Source: Cyclostephanos tholiformis (taxonomy: Eukaryota > Bacillariophyta > Thalassiosirophyceae > Thalassiosirales > Thalassiosiraceae). Taken from it: a stretch of DNA of 13,211 nt. Location of the stretch: NCBI GenBank assembly GCA_036939975.1, contig JALLPB010000741.1, positions 1 to 13,211 of the forward strand. Direction: 5' to 3'. The notes under the pieces were generated by a model, which ran no database searches, was not told where the DNA came from, and saw nothing but the letters and a program-made list of their open reading frames with translations. The position numbers and the translations under genes were made by a program. Below are positions 1-8,162 of this stretch, piece by piece; within the stretch, counting starts at the first letter, position 1; each line of letters begins with the position of its first letter.

Positions 1-365
1 ATCTGTGTAACGTAGTTACATGTAACATTGTGTAACAGGTTTCCCTCAACCTCATTGCAGTGAATTGATCTTAATCGTGAGTACTACGTATCGTACGGTA
101 TCTATCATAGTACGAAACCTACTTTGGATGGCCGGCCGGCACACAACTCTCTCTCTCTAGGGTACTATTATTTTATTATGTCATCATCATCATGACCACC
201 ACACCTTCGCCTCTCTTGTTGAACGACGCCTGCTTCCGCATTATTGGACGCCCACCATATACTAGACAATAATACATCCGTCCAATACCACCTACTACTA
301 CCAATATAGTACTTCTTACTCACCACCTTGCCACCCCGACGTGTTGGAACTATTTCTTACTCTAC
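1..365. other. Upstream non-coding region of the ELP5-like gene
   Basis: I see no gene here. The stretch carries a TGTAAC-rich palindromic cluster at its left end, a short CT run near 150-158, an ATC/TCA run near 181-194, and two CCAAT pentamers at 282-286 and 301-305. The CCAAT boxes lie 60-85 bp before the ATG at 366 and could belong to its promoter. No clear TATA box accompanies them, so the promoter is not pinned down. Confidence 0.5.
7..26. repeat. Palindrome cluster with repeated GTAAC
   Basis: GTAAC (7-11) and GTTAC (15-19) form a small inverted repeat with a 3-nt loop. GTTACATGTAAC (15-26) is a perfect 12-bp palindrome. A further TGTAAC follows at about 31-36. The arrangement could be a dimeric protein-binding site or chance. 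Its position at the window edge prevents seeing what lies upstream. Confidence 0.45.
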
Positions 366-1859
366 ATGGGGAAATCCGACGGTAGTAATTCCGGACGCGC
401 CGTCGCCACGAACCCATGGGAGGCGCTGTTCTCGTCCGTCACGCGCCCGACGACGACGCACCCTCGCGCCTCGAACGATGACGATGGGACGTCGTTACCC
501 CCCTCGGCGGCGGGGGGGTACACGATATTGATACAGCATTCGATGACGTGCAAATCCCTTCGACGGCACGCGACGTCGTCGGCGTCCGGTGGTGGCGGCG
601 GAGGTGTCCGTGGCGGCGGCGGCGATGGTAGTAATAACGTCTCATCGTCCCGTGATGGAACGACGGGGGGCGCCGTGGGGTATGGCATTTGCGGTCCCTT
701 CCTCTTAGGACGCTCGTTCGTGGAGCTGTGTCGACGATGCGACGGCGCCCTGGTATACGTTTCGTCGCTCGACGGGAATGGCATCTTGGACGTGGATGGG
801 CCGTCGGACGTCGACGCGGATGTTCACGACGTCGCCATCGAGCGCGGGTATGACGATGGGACTGAATGGGATGCGTCGTTGCTCAAGTTTAGACGAAATG
901 GCGCGTGCGTGGACCTATCCTCGAACCCTCATGGCTGGGAGCGGGGAGATCGCCAGGACAACGATGTCGACACGGACCGAGACGACGACGACGACGACGA
1001 CGACGACGATGCCCGATGCGGCGACTCGTCGTTCGTGCGTGGGTGCGCGATAAATAAATTGCGACCCATCTCGCTGGCCATACGACGCGCCGCGGCCAAC
1101 GTCGAGGCTCGTCGTCGTTCGTCGGATGAATACCAACGCGATGCTACGATGATGCATCGAGGACAGCGGACGGTCCCGATTGTATTCGATACGATCACGC
1201 CGTTGCTGCACATTCACGGCGTCGAACGAGTGGTTAAGATGCTCAAGAGCTTGAGGGTTGTATATCCATCGTCCGTCCTATCTCCCATCGTCGTGTCCGT
1301 CCTGCACGAATCGTTGAGACCGTCGGAAGTGAGACTAATCGAGGACGTATCAGATGCTATGGTGCATATCAGGTTATTTGACGTCCCGTCGTCGAGCGGT
1401 GGTGCTGGTGGTTATTATGGATCTTCCGTCGCCGCCACTGATGTCGACAGCTCGAATACAGCGGCGGTCGTTATTTCGGGTGTGATGGACTTGGCGCGAC
1501 GTGGCGGAGGGGGGGACGGGATGGGGGGGGGCAAATTCACGCGACATTGCGTTCCCTTCCAAATAGTTAGGTCATCGACATCATCCATCAGTCGAGGCGA
1601 TCAAATAATTGATGAGCGACGGAGGTATAGCTGGATTTTTGATAATGATACCGACGGTGATACTGCCACCGTCCACGCGCGGGGGGTGAAACATGCACCG
1701 ACCGAAGAGTCGACTAGTAGATTTTTCAAGACTGCGAATGTTGAAGCAGCATCGGACCACCAGAAACGAGACGGCGCAAGGATTTATTATCAGGATAATG
1801 ATCCAGAGTTTGATGATTTGGACGAAGAGGATGGTCTAGATGATGATCTCGACCTTTGA
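366..1859 (+). CDS. ELP5: Elongator complex protein 5 (ELP5/IKI1-like)
   Basis: Predicted 497-residue protein, single exon, first ATG of the frame. ELP5 is part of the ELP4-5-6 ring of RecA-like subunits, which helps Elongator modify wobble uridine in tRNA. Seen in the sequence: a hydrophobic start of the fold (GYTILIQHS, 51-59), a strand-helix segment at 110-134, a core segment VPIVFDTITPLLHIHG (270-285) where RecA-fold proteins carry their Walker-B-like strand, a strand at 307-313, and an acidic tail DEEDGLDDDLDL ending at the last residue. ELP5 proteins typically end in a similar DEDPDDDLDI-type tail, which is the strongest clue. The protein is longer than the usual 300-380 residues because of glycine runs (75-87, 379-389), an aspartate run (206-215) and serine-rich linkers. 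It converges on the kinesin gene. ELP6 or another RecA-like Elongator subunit is the main alternative. Confidence 0.68.
   Translation: MGKSDGSNSGRAVATNPWEALFSSVTRPTTTHPRASNDDDGTSLPPSAAGGYTILIQHSMTCKSLRRHATSSASGGGGGGVRGGGGDGSNNVSSSRDGTTGGAVGYGICGPFLLGRSFVELCRRCDGALVYVSSLDGNGILDVDGPSDVDADVHDVAIERGYDDGTEWDASLLKFRRNGACVDLSSNPHGWERGDRQDNDVDTDRDDDDDDDDDDARCGDSSFVRGCAINKLRPISLAIRRAAANVEARRRSSDEYQRDATMMHRGQRTVPIVFDTITPLLHIHGVERVVKMLKSLRVVYPSSVLSPIVVSVLHESLRPSEVRLIEDVSDAMVHIRLFDVPSSSGGAGGYYGSSVAATDVDSSNTAAVVISGVMDLARRGGGGDGMGGGKFTRHCVPFQIVRSSTSSISRGDQIIDERRRYSWIFDNDTDGDTATVHARGVKHAPTEESTSRFFKTANVEAASDHQKRDGARIYYQDNDPEFDDLDEEDGLDDDLDL
981..1010 (+). repeat. GAC trinucleotide repeat encoding ten aspartates
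   Basis: Nine GAC codons followed by one GAT encode residues 206-215 of the ELP5-like protein. The tract lies in a probably disordered loop between the N-terminal strands and the core segment, so its length may vary between strains without changing the fold. Confidence 0.85.
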
Positions 1860-1866
1860 TTATTAT

Positions 1867-1872
1867 AATAAA
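1867..1872 (+). terminator. Possible poly(A) signal AATAAA
   Basis: AATAAA lies 8 nt after the TGA of the ELP5-like gene, in the gap of about 110 bp between two convergent stops. It is very close to the stop, so the cleavage site would fall in or near the 3' end of the opposing kinesin transcript. Poly(A) signals in diatoms are loose, hence the modest confidence. Confidence 0.4.
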
Positions 1873-1972
1873 TTTCTTTGGACACGACATAGGATAGCAG
1901 GGGTAAGGAGTGGTAAGTGTTTAAAAAGATTTGCTAATTTTATGTATGATACGACAAAAACGAGCAGTAATA

Positions 1973-4957
1973 CTACTTAGATGTCGGCCTGACGGAGGAA
2001 CTCCCCTTCCCTCCGTATTGGACATGCTTGGTAGCCTTTCCAAGTTCAACCTGATTGACTCGCTGTGCAAATCTAAGGGAGCACAAACTCTCGTTACTGC
2101 TTTCATATGTCGGACTCAGATTGACGAACATCAACGCCTTCCCATCCCCGCTGAGGCAATCCTGAAGTAGGAACGTAAGCTTCGAGTTGCGGAAGGGCAC
2201 GTGCTTGGATCCATTGGCGAGGCTGGTGAAGACATCGCCCAGACAGCTCAGGCTCTTGTTGATGGCCTGCGTCTCCTTGAGACGCTTTGCATCTGAGGCG
2301 GCGCCGCTGCGATCGAGGCGCTCGGAACCCGCGAGGTCGCATAGGTTGAGTGCTCCCTGCACAGTTGTGCCACTCTCGTCGTTGATCCCACATAGCTGCA
2401 GCATGAATACGGAGTGACTCCGTGAACTTTGTGCGTTCATTTTTGTCGTTGCTACGGATCGAGCGCGAGCAGCGGCGGATATGACTGCCTCAAGCTGTGC
2501 CATTCCGTTGGTCCTGTTTGTCACGTCGATATCAACCATGTTTATACCATCCACAAAGCTCTTGCCGTCGGCATTCCTCTTTATTGACAGCTTCGGCGCC
2601 GTTCTCGTATCACGCTGTTTGATTGATCCATCCGAGTTCACCATGATGAGCAAGTCCCGCAACTCTTCGTTATAGATCTCGAGGAAACTCGCCTTCATTG
2701 TAAAAGTCCAGCGCTGCGATTGCATTGACAACGCCTGGGATAGGATTTGCTCTACCGCCCGTGGTATAATACCACGCATGGCAGCGTTGCCGCTCCCCTG
2801 CATTGTATGGGTTTTTCCTGAACCGGTCTGCCCGTACGAGAAGAGGCAGACGTGGTAACCATCAAGGGCGCTTTGCACAAACTCTGATACTTCCTCGAAT
2901 ACCATATCCTGTCCCGTCGAGGGGGCGAATACCTTGTCAAATTTGAACGCGTGTCCCTCGCCTACGTGCTTACCCATTATAGTAAGACTCTCACCATCGG
3001 GGAGAATTTCGATGGAGGAATGACGCGCCGCAGTGCCGTCGGTGGGCAGGAAGGGCCGGGTGCGCACGTAAACGCGAATATTGCCCCGCAGCTCCTGGAT
3101 TCGATTGTGCAACGCGCGACGGAGCTGTTCCCCACTGAGGAGCTTTTCCTCTAGCTCTGCGATCCTGCGATCTCGTTCTTCGATCCTTGCCTTCAGGATG
3201 GCGGGGTCCTCGTCGGAGACGCCGACATCGTTTTCTTCGGTCTTGCCCGCACGGCTCTTGATGACGCTCATTTCGAACAAAAGCCTCTTCTCGCGTTCCT
3301 TCCAAGTATCCTCCTTCGCCTGCAGGTCGGCCTTTGCGCGGACCTTGATCTCCTCGAGGTCTGCGCACGTTGCATTCAGCTGCGCAGTCATGGCAGTGTG
3401 TTCCGTCGTTAGGAATTGAAGTTGGATCTCTGCCTCGGTGTTTTGCGACTTTGACGATTCCAGCTCGCGATAATCCTTCTCGAGCTCGTCGTAATTGCGA
3501 ATTAGGGTGTTGATCTCTGTGTGAGAGGCATACACGTCGGACTCGAGGGATACCTTCGCTATACGCAGGCTATTGATTTCGTCGACCTTATTCTTCAGCT
3601 CCTGGCGCAGATCCTTGATCTCGTTGTTGATCTTCAGTCGCTCGCTCCAGGGATCACTCGTTCCACTCCCAACACTCCCTCCAGCGCCGCCGATCCCGTC
3701 GATTTTGCTCGACGCAGCTCTCGCCTCGAGCCTCAGCCTGGCATTCTGCTCCTCTAGCGCCTCATTCTTCATCTCGAGCTCGCGATACCGTTCGTCGGCG
3801 TGAACGTTCTCTTGCTGGGTTTTCTCAATCTCGGCGCACAGCCTCTCGCGCTCCCTCACCCACGCGTCCTCCCTTTGGCGCATTCTTGCCTCGAGGGGGG
3901 CCTTGGACATGCTTAGCTCCATCTTCTCCCGCTCGAGGCTCTCGATCCGACGCTGCATAGCGTGAAGGCGGGACCTCATCGCCGCGGAATCGACGGATTC
4001 GATGGGGGATAGGTCGGACGGCTGCATGTGTTGTTCCTGCTCCGGCCGATGCCGAGACTCGAGATCTGCGCAATCCTGAGTCTGTAACGGCACTTGCGTG
4101 GACTCGACCGCAACGAATTTTTCGCGAGATCTGTCGGTGGCGTGACATGGATAGGCAGGCGGCAACATTGGCCTCGACTTGCGAGGCTGTTGATGGTCTT
4201 CAGTCTGCTGTTGGACTGGCTCCGACGGCGATAGGCTCGTCCTACGCCTGACCCTGCGATGCGCTCCGCCCTGGCTTAGCGAGCTTGAGAACCCACTGCT
4301 TTTTTTCGGGGTGCCCAGCCCCGACGCGACGTTTGATGAGGCATAACCCCCAGTGGTCGTCGACTGTTCGTCCTCGTCGGTATAGCTCATCGACGGTCTC
4401 TTGAGGCCGACCGTCGGCGTGCTCGGGGGGAGGAACTGCTGACTGGGAGCGCCGGCACTCCCGGGAGGACCCGACCCCCTCAGCTTGCGAAGTCGATACC
4501 GCTCTAACGCCGAGAGGTTTGAACTGTCGTCCTCCTCGCGTTCGTTATTTGACCCGGACGATTCCCACGCGGTCGGCATCATCACAGTCGCAGTCGTAGG
4601 ACGGGGCGGGAGCGCCGCTTCCGCATTCCGTCCCTCCACGTCTCGACGACGATCATGAACCCCAACTGTGCAGCCACCGTCCACGTCATTATTATATTGA
4701 TGACCGACCCCTCCGACCCCACCGCCGCCGCGATTGCGTCGCCATTCGTCCAGCATGGCGCGACGGTCCTTCTTGATCTCCTCGCCGCCACCGCCGCCGC
4801 CAGAGAAGGACGATTCGTCGTTGAAATCGAGGAGGCAGCCTCCGCCCCCACCGAGGCTCGTGCGACGATTGGTCCTGGATTTGGCATCACCAAGGGGGGA
4901 TGGCGACGATATGGAGCCGTGCCCGAGGGACATCCGATTGCGTCGGGAGGAGCTCAT
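1973..4957 (-). CDS. Kinesin-14, C-terminal motor (KAR3/NCD-type)
   Basis: Predicted 994-residue minus-end-directed microtubule motor, probably for spindle assembly and focusing. Residues 1-320 are a disordered basic/serine-rich tail with RRVRRR (234-239) and several R-x-S or R-x-x-S motifs. Residues about 325-620 are heptad-rich coiled coil, broken by a glycine-rich stretch near 420-435. The motor follows at the C-terminus: neck ELRGNIRVYVR (622-632), P-loop GQTGSGKT (709-716), switch I NAQSSRSHS (841-849), switch II DLAGSE (874-879) and microtubule-binding HVPFRNSKLT (919-928). The neck-then-motor order at the C-terminus is diagnostic for kinesin-14. The frame stays open upstream to about 5110, but 4957 is its first ATG, and a TATA box lies inside the upstream part. 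Single exon. Divergent from the CDK and convergent with ELP5. Motor class is certain; the subfamily is not. Confidence 0.95.
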   Translation of the reverse strand: MSSSRRNRMSLGHGSISSPSPLGDAKSRTNRRTSLGGGGGCLLDFNDESSFSGGGGGGEEIKKDRRAMLDEWRRNRGGGGVGGVGHQYNNDVDGGCTVGVHDRRRDVEGRNAEAALPPRPTTATVMMPTAWESSGSNNEREEDDSSNLSALERYRLRKLRGSGPPGSAGAPSQQFLPPSTPTVGLKRPSMSYTDEDEQSTTTGGYASSNVASGLGTPKKSSGFSSSLSQGGAHRRVRRRTSLSPSEPVQQQTEDHQQPRKSRPMLPPAYPCHATDRSREKFVAVESTQVPLQTQDCADLESRHRPEQEQHMQPSDLSPIESVDSAAMRSRLHAMQRRIESLEREKMELSMSKAPLEARMRQREDAWVRERERLCAEIEKTQQENVHADERYRELEMKNEALEEQNARLRLEARAASSKIDGIGGAGGSVGSGTSDPWSERLKINNEIKDLRQELKNKVDEINSLRIAKVSLESDVYASHTEINTLIRNYDELEKDYRELESSKSQNTEAEIQLQFLTTEHTAMTAQLNATCADLEEIKVRAKADLQAKEDTWKEREKRLLFEMSVIKSRAGKTEENDVGVSDEDPAILKARIEERDRRIAELEEKLLSGEQLRRALHNRIQELRGNIRVYVRTRPFLPTDGTAARHSSIEILPDGESLTIMGKHVGEGHAFKFDKVFAPSTGQDMVFEEVSEFVQSALDGYHVCLFSYGQTGSGKTHTMQGSGNAAMRGIIPRAVEQILSQALSMQSQRWTFTMKASFLEIYNEELRDLLIMVNSDGSIKQRDTRTAPKLSIKRNADGKSFVDGINMVDIDVTNRTNGMAQLEAVISAAARARSVATTKMNAQSSRSHSVFMLQLCGINDESGTTVQGALNLCDLAGSERLDRSGAASDAKRLKETQAINKSLSCLGDVFTSLANGSKHVPFRNSKLTFLLQDCLSGDGKALMFVNLSPTYESSNESLCSLRFAQRVNQVELGKATKHVQYGGKGSSSVRPTSK

Positions 4958-5060
4958 CGTCGGGTATTTCCTTTGGGTCGAATTCGAAAAAAAAAAACGA
5001 GGATGATGGATGGAGGAGGCAGAGGCGATGATTTCTCCCTTCCTAACAAGACCACAGCTC

Positions 5061-5075
5061 TTTATATTTGATTGG
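5061..5075 (-). promoter_or_regulatory. CCAAT plus TATA promoter of the kinesin-14 gene
   Basis: Read on the minus strand, CCAAT (5075-5071) is followed two bases later by AATATAAA (5068-5061). The TATA box lies about 105 bp before the ATG at 4957, which leaves a 5' UTR of roughly 75 nt. A T-rich tract (complement of the A run at 4988-4997) lies within this leader. The placement also argues that the open frame upstream of 4957 is not translated. Confidence 0.55.
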
Positions 5076-5886
5076 TATAATATGTAAGAGTATAATCGAG
5101 GCTCCTTCACTCGTATTCCTTCAGATAGAGAGGATGAATTTTACGCGGAGGGAGTTCATGGAGCGAGGTCCTGCGATGCAATCAACTCGCCGGTCTTGAG
5201 CAGAGTTATTTTTTTTTGGCGCACAAAACAAAAAAAATTACTATTACTAGGTAGATAGATATCGTAGGAACTCAATTATAGAAACTAGCGATTTTGCCGT
5301 TTGTTATTACCAGGATCATTCCCGCCAAAATTACGATTCGCAGGATTTCTCAAATTTCGAACTTCTCCTCTCCATTTAGTATTAGTTCCTCTGTATTCTC
5401 TACAAGAGTCAAAGCCAAAGAAAAAAAATAACCACACCCAATCCAAAAAACGATGAAGAGAAGGTATGGTATACCAACGTTCGTTATTCGAGCTGGCCCG
5501 CCATCCCCCAGCAACCATGGTCGGTCCCTTGCTCCTCGGCCCCAAACCAGCATGCTGGTTTTTACCTAGATAAAAATAATATTGTATCAGCATCCGCGTC
5601 GCTCGATGCATGAATGACCTTTTTTGTTGATACGATACCGTTGTCATTGTCAATTACTTGAGGAAGTAAACCTGATCAAAAGAACTCGTACAGAAACATG
5701 GATCGGTAAGTTCACCAATGGGTTGAGGCAGACCGTTTTTCATTGTTCGTTGGCCAACAAGGCGTTGACGATTTCATATTGAGATTAAGGGGCAGGCTTT
5801 ATGTTGACGCCCATCCATTCGTGTCCGGATAGCCTCGTCGGTCGTCGTGCGCATATTGGAGTGTTGTATAGCGGGGCTCATCGTTA
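5076..5886. other. Intergenic region between divergent kinesin and CDK genes
   Basis: No gene is convincing here. The DNA is AT-rich with A/T runs (5211-5218, 5230-5238, 5425-5433). An open frame on the minus strand at 5285-5653 has no recognisable composition or motif. A 10-bp palindrome GTTGGCCAAC sits at 5749-5758. A three-codon upstream frame (ATG GAT CGG TAA) starts at 5698 and contains a GTAAGT. The CDK promoter must lie in this region, but I cannot mark a clear TATA box for it. Confidence 0.5.
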
Positions 5887-6873
5887 ATGCAACAGAGGGC
5901 TTTCGTGCTGAGCAATCATTCTCCAATTATTCTGAACATGAAAACGTTCACCTCCATCCAAACCTACGCTGCCCAAAACCTCAGCTATCAAAAGATCGAA
6001 AAGCCGGGCTCCAACCTCGGCGAGGGTACGTACGGCGTCGTCTACAAGGCCCGCGATCTCCACACCAACGAGATCGTCGCGCTGAAGCGCATCCGTCTCG
6101 AGGTGGAGGACGAGGGCATCCCATCCACGGCATTGCGCGAGATATCCCTCCTCCGGGAGCTCACCCATGAGAACATCGTCGACCTCAAAGATTGCGTCCA
6201 GCAGGATGGCAAGCTTTACCTGGTCTTCGAATTCCTCGATCGGGACCTTAAGAAGGCCCTTGAATCGTACAACGGACTCCTCGATCCAATGCTCGTCAAG
6301 TCCTACCTCTTCCAGATGTGCCGCGGCCTGGCATTCTGTCACGCCCGAGGCGTCATGCACCGCGACCTCAAGCCGCAGAACCTACTAGTCTCGCGCGACG
6401 GGGTGCTCAAGCTCGCCGATTTCGGATTGGCGCGGGCTTTCTGCCCGCCGATCCGACCGCTGACGCACGAGGTCGTGACGCTGTGGTACCGTCCCCCCGA
6501 GATACTGCTAGGATCGCAAACCTACGCCCCCCCCATGGACGTGTGGGCCCTCGGGACAATCTTCGTCGAGATGGTCACAAAGAGACCGCTGTTCCCCGGC
6601 GATTCCGAGATCGACGAGATTTACAAGATCTTCCGACAGCTCGGCACGCCGAACGAGGCGGTGTGGCCGGGTTGCACGGCGCTCCCGGACTGGAACCCGG
6701 CGTTCCCCATCTGGTACAGGAGTCAGTTCTGTAAGACGTTTCTAGACAACGTCGACGAATACGGTCTGGATTTGTTGGAGAGATTTTTGGCGTACAGTCC
6801 AAAGGATAGGATCACGGCCAAGGATTCGCTGAACCATCCGTACTTTGATGATTTGGACAAGGAGAACATCTAG
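5887..6873 (+). CDS. CDKA2: Cyclin-dependent kinase, A type with PSTALRE helix
   Basis: Predicted 328-residue Ser/Thr kinase that would bind a cyclin and drive cell-cycle transitions. All kinase landmarks are present: glycine loop GEGTYG (45-50) with T48 and Y49, the usual Wee1-type inhibitory sites; VALK lysine K67; cyclin-binding PSTALRE (79-85); HRDLKPQN (158-165); DFG (178-180); T-loop [10 protein letters not shown] with T193 as the CAK site; and GDSEID (238-243) with LFP before it. PSTALRE rather than PSTAIRE matches diatom CDKA2 as I know it. Oddities are RPPE instead of RAPE after the T-loop and PGSN inserted before the glycine loop. The ATG at 5887 has T at -3. The in-frame ATG at 5938 has A at -3 and gives 311 residues, closer to the family length, so it may be the real start. 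Single exon, ending in DKENI. Confidence 0.94.
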   Translation: MQQRAFVLSNHSPIILNMKTFTSIQTYAAQNLSYQKIEKPGSNLGEGTYGVVYKARDLHTNEIVALKRIRLEVEDEGIPSTALREISLLRELTHENIVDLKDCVQQDGKLYLVFEFLDRDLKKALESYNGLLDPMLVKSYLFQMCRGLAFCHARGVMHRDLKPQNLLVSRDGVLKLADFGLARAFCPPIRPLTHEVVTLWYRPPEILLGSQTYAPPMDVWALGTIFVEMVTKRPLFPGDSEIDEIYKIFRQLGTPNEAVWPGCTALPDWNPAFPIWYRSQFCKTFLDNVDEYGLDLLERFLAYSPKDRITAKDSLNHPYFDDLDKENI

Positions 6874-7000
6874 GATACTGCAATCTGATGCTTTTCTGTG
6901 AGACAGATTGGGCAAACTTTATTACATTCAAGAGGGGGGTCGATATTCCGTGCACTGTCAAGGCGGGTGTGTCGCGAAGATTGTATGTTAGAGTTTCAGA

Positions 7001-7006
7001 ATAAAC
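7001..7006 (+). terminator. Likely poly(A) signal of the CDK gene
   Basis: AATAAA lies about 128 nt after the CDK stop codon, a reasonable 3' UTR length. It is the only exact match in the first 200 nt downstream. Confidence 0.45.
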
Positions 7007-7404
7007 GTTGTTAGAACAGCGCCATGCATAACTTGAAAATGATATGTCCACGTGTCTGTAGATCATAACCATATCATTAATGAAGTAGGTCGAACATAAA
7101 CTCGAATATTCTCAAGAAAAGAATTTTATAATGATTTTCGATGTGATAAAGAGTAATCAGGAACATATATGTTCGACACTTGGCACACACAGATGACTCG
7201 TGATTGACATGCAGTTTGAGAGGGAAGAGATACAAAAATCGGTGTTTGGGCATCGAACAGATTGCAACTTGTTCAAAACTCGGATGAGTTCTACTTAAAC
7301 AAGGATGGAATGTAACGATGTTGAATTCACTAACAATAATCAAGCCTGAGTTTCCGATGAAATTCCTTCAACAAATGAATCGTAAAGATAATGACGCTAA
7401 TATA

Positions 7405-7410
7405 TTTATT
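7405..7410 (-). terminator. Possible poly(A) signal of the small secreted-protein gene
   Basis: On the minus strand AATAAA occurs about 160 nt after the stop codon at 7570-7572. No closer exact match is seen. Confidence 0.35.
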
Positions 7411-7569
7411 ACAGGCTATGACATCATATAAAACTGCTCTAGAATTATTACACAATATATATCTAGAGAAGGGTGTTTACAACATACAAGACTAAGATTC
7501 CTCCATACTCATTACGAAAACATTACATGACGGACCAACCAAGACGGGCACGGACACACGGATCCGCGT

Positions 7570-8107
7570 CTAAAGAATCACTGCAACACCAGCGATAGCG
7601 CATGCTGCCAGAGCAGTTCCAATGGTCGCGGCCCTGCACATAGCAAGAAGACGAGAGGAGAAAAAAGAGCAGAGAGCAGTCGATGTTAGTCATTGATACA
7701 TCGCAAGCGAAGACGCGAGCAATGCAACGATTTGTTTGGCACTGGCTCTCGATGCTCCTTCGACAAACCGCACAGAAATGTTGAAGAACTTACCCCGATG
7801 CTCCTTCTTTGACTGCGTCAACGTTGACTACATCTGGAATAGTATCAAGTGAAGTTGGGTCGAAACCGTCGGCTTCATCAGCAGGAATCGAGAGCGATTC
7901 GGACAACGAAATAGATAACAATTCCATAGACATTGAGACTTCAAGTCGGCGGAACGTAGGTTCGAAATCGAGGAAAGACCCTTTGGCATCCCTTCCCCTC
8001 GACAACGACTTGCGCTGCGAAAGGGTACGCACGCGAACAAGTGCGGAGGCGTCGGCGGAAGACACACACATGGCGGCGAGGGTGGCGGATATGATTGCGG
8101 AAATCAT
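7570..8107 (-). CDS. Small secreted, probably GPI-anchored protein (two exons)
   Basis: Exon 1 is 8107-7794 and exon 2 is 7633-7570. Together they give 378 nt in frame, 125 residues plus TAG. I do not recognise the family. Residues 1-22 form a signal peptide (MISAIISATLAAMCVSSADA, then SA). A basic stretch follows (25-39), then a serine/methionine alternation around 57-73 of a kind common in diatom proteins, then an acidic segment (76-100). The product ends in small residues EGASGA and a purely hydrophobic tail ending VAVIL with no charged residue after it, the layout of a GPI-attachment signal. A tail-anchored single-pass protein is the alternative. R-x-L triplets (27-29, 53-55) resemble processing sites described in some diatom biosilica proteins, but this is weak. 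The ATG is the first after a TATA-like box 34-41 nt upstream. Confidence 0.72.
7634..7793 (-). other. Spliceosomal intron of the small secreted-protein gene
   Basis: The 160-nt intron starts GTAAGT (7793-7788) and ends TGCAG (7638-7634). It has a CTAAC branch-point-like motif (7689-7685) and a strong pyrimidine tract between that and the acceptor. Removing it joins two frames without a shift and replaces an immediate in-frame TAA by a hydrophobic C-terminal tail. All four splicing signals agree. Confidence 0.85.
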
Positions 8108-8140
8108 GGTTCTTATGAATGTGTTGCGAGAGTATGTCGA

Positions 8141-8162
8141 TATAAATTATGCGGTCGATTGG
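8141..8162 (-). promoter_or_regulatory. CCAAT and TATA-like promoter of the small secreted-protein gene
   Basis: On the minus strand CCAAT (8162-8158) is followed nine bases later by AATTTATA (8148-8141). The box is 34-41 nt before the ATG at 8107, implying a very short 5' leader. The order CCAAT then TATA matches the kinesin promoter in this window. Confidence 0.45.

Larger units (their letters stand above)
6874..7569. other. Non-coding gap between CDK and the small secreted-protein gene
   Basis: I see no gene. The region holds the 3' flanks of two convergent genes, is AT-rich from about 7040 onward, and has stops in all frames at short intervals. It contains one AATAAA for the CDK and one on the opposite strand for the small gene, both listed separately. 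Confidence 0.6.

Noticed and set aside
4958..5110. Extension of the kinesin frame upstream of 4957
   Set aside because: It has no ATG (it opens with GTG), and the CCAAT and TATA boxes lie inside it.
5285..5653. Open frame of 122 codons on the minus strand
   Set aside because: No motif, aromatic- and asparagine-rich odd composition, no promoter or splice signals; most likely chance in AT-rich intergenic DNA.
5698..5912. Possible 5' exon and intron of the CDK (ATG GAT CG followed by GTAAGT)
   Set aside because: Of the AG acceptors that keep the CDK frame, one meets an immediate stop and the other (5911-5912) lacks a good pyrimidine tract; the gene reads well without it.
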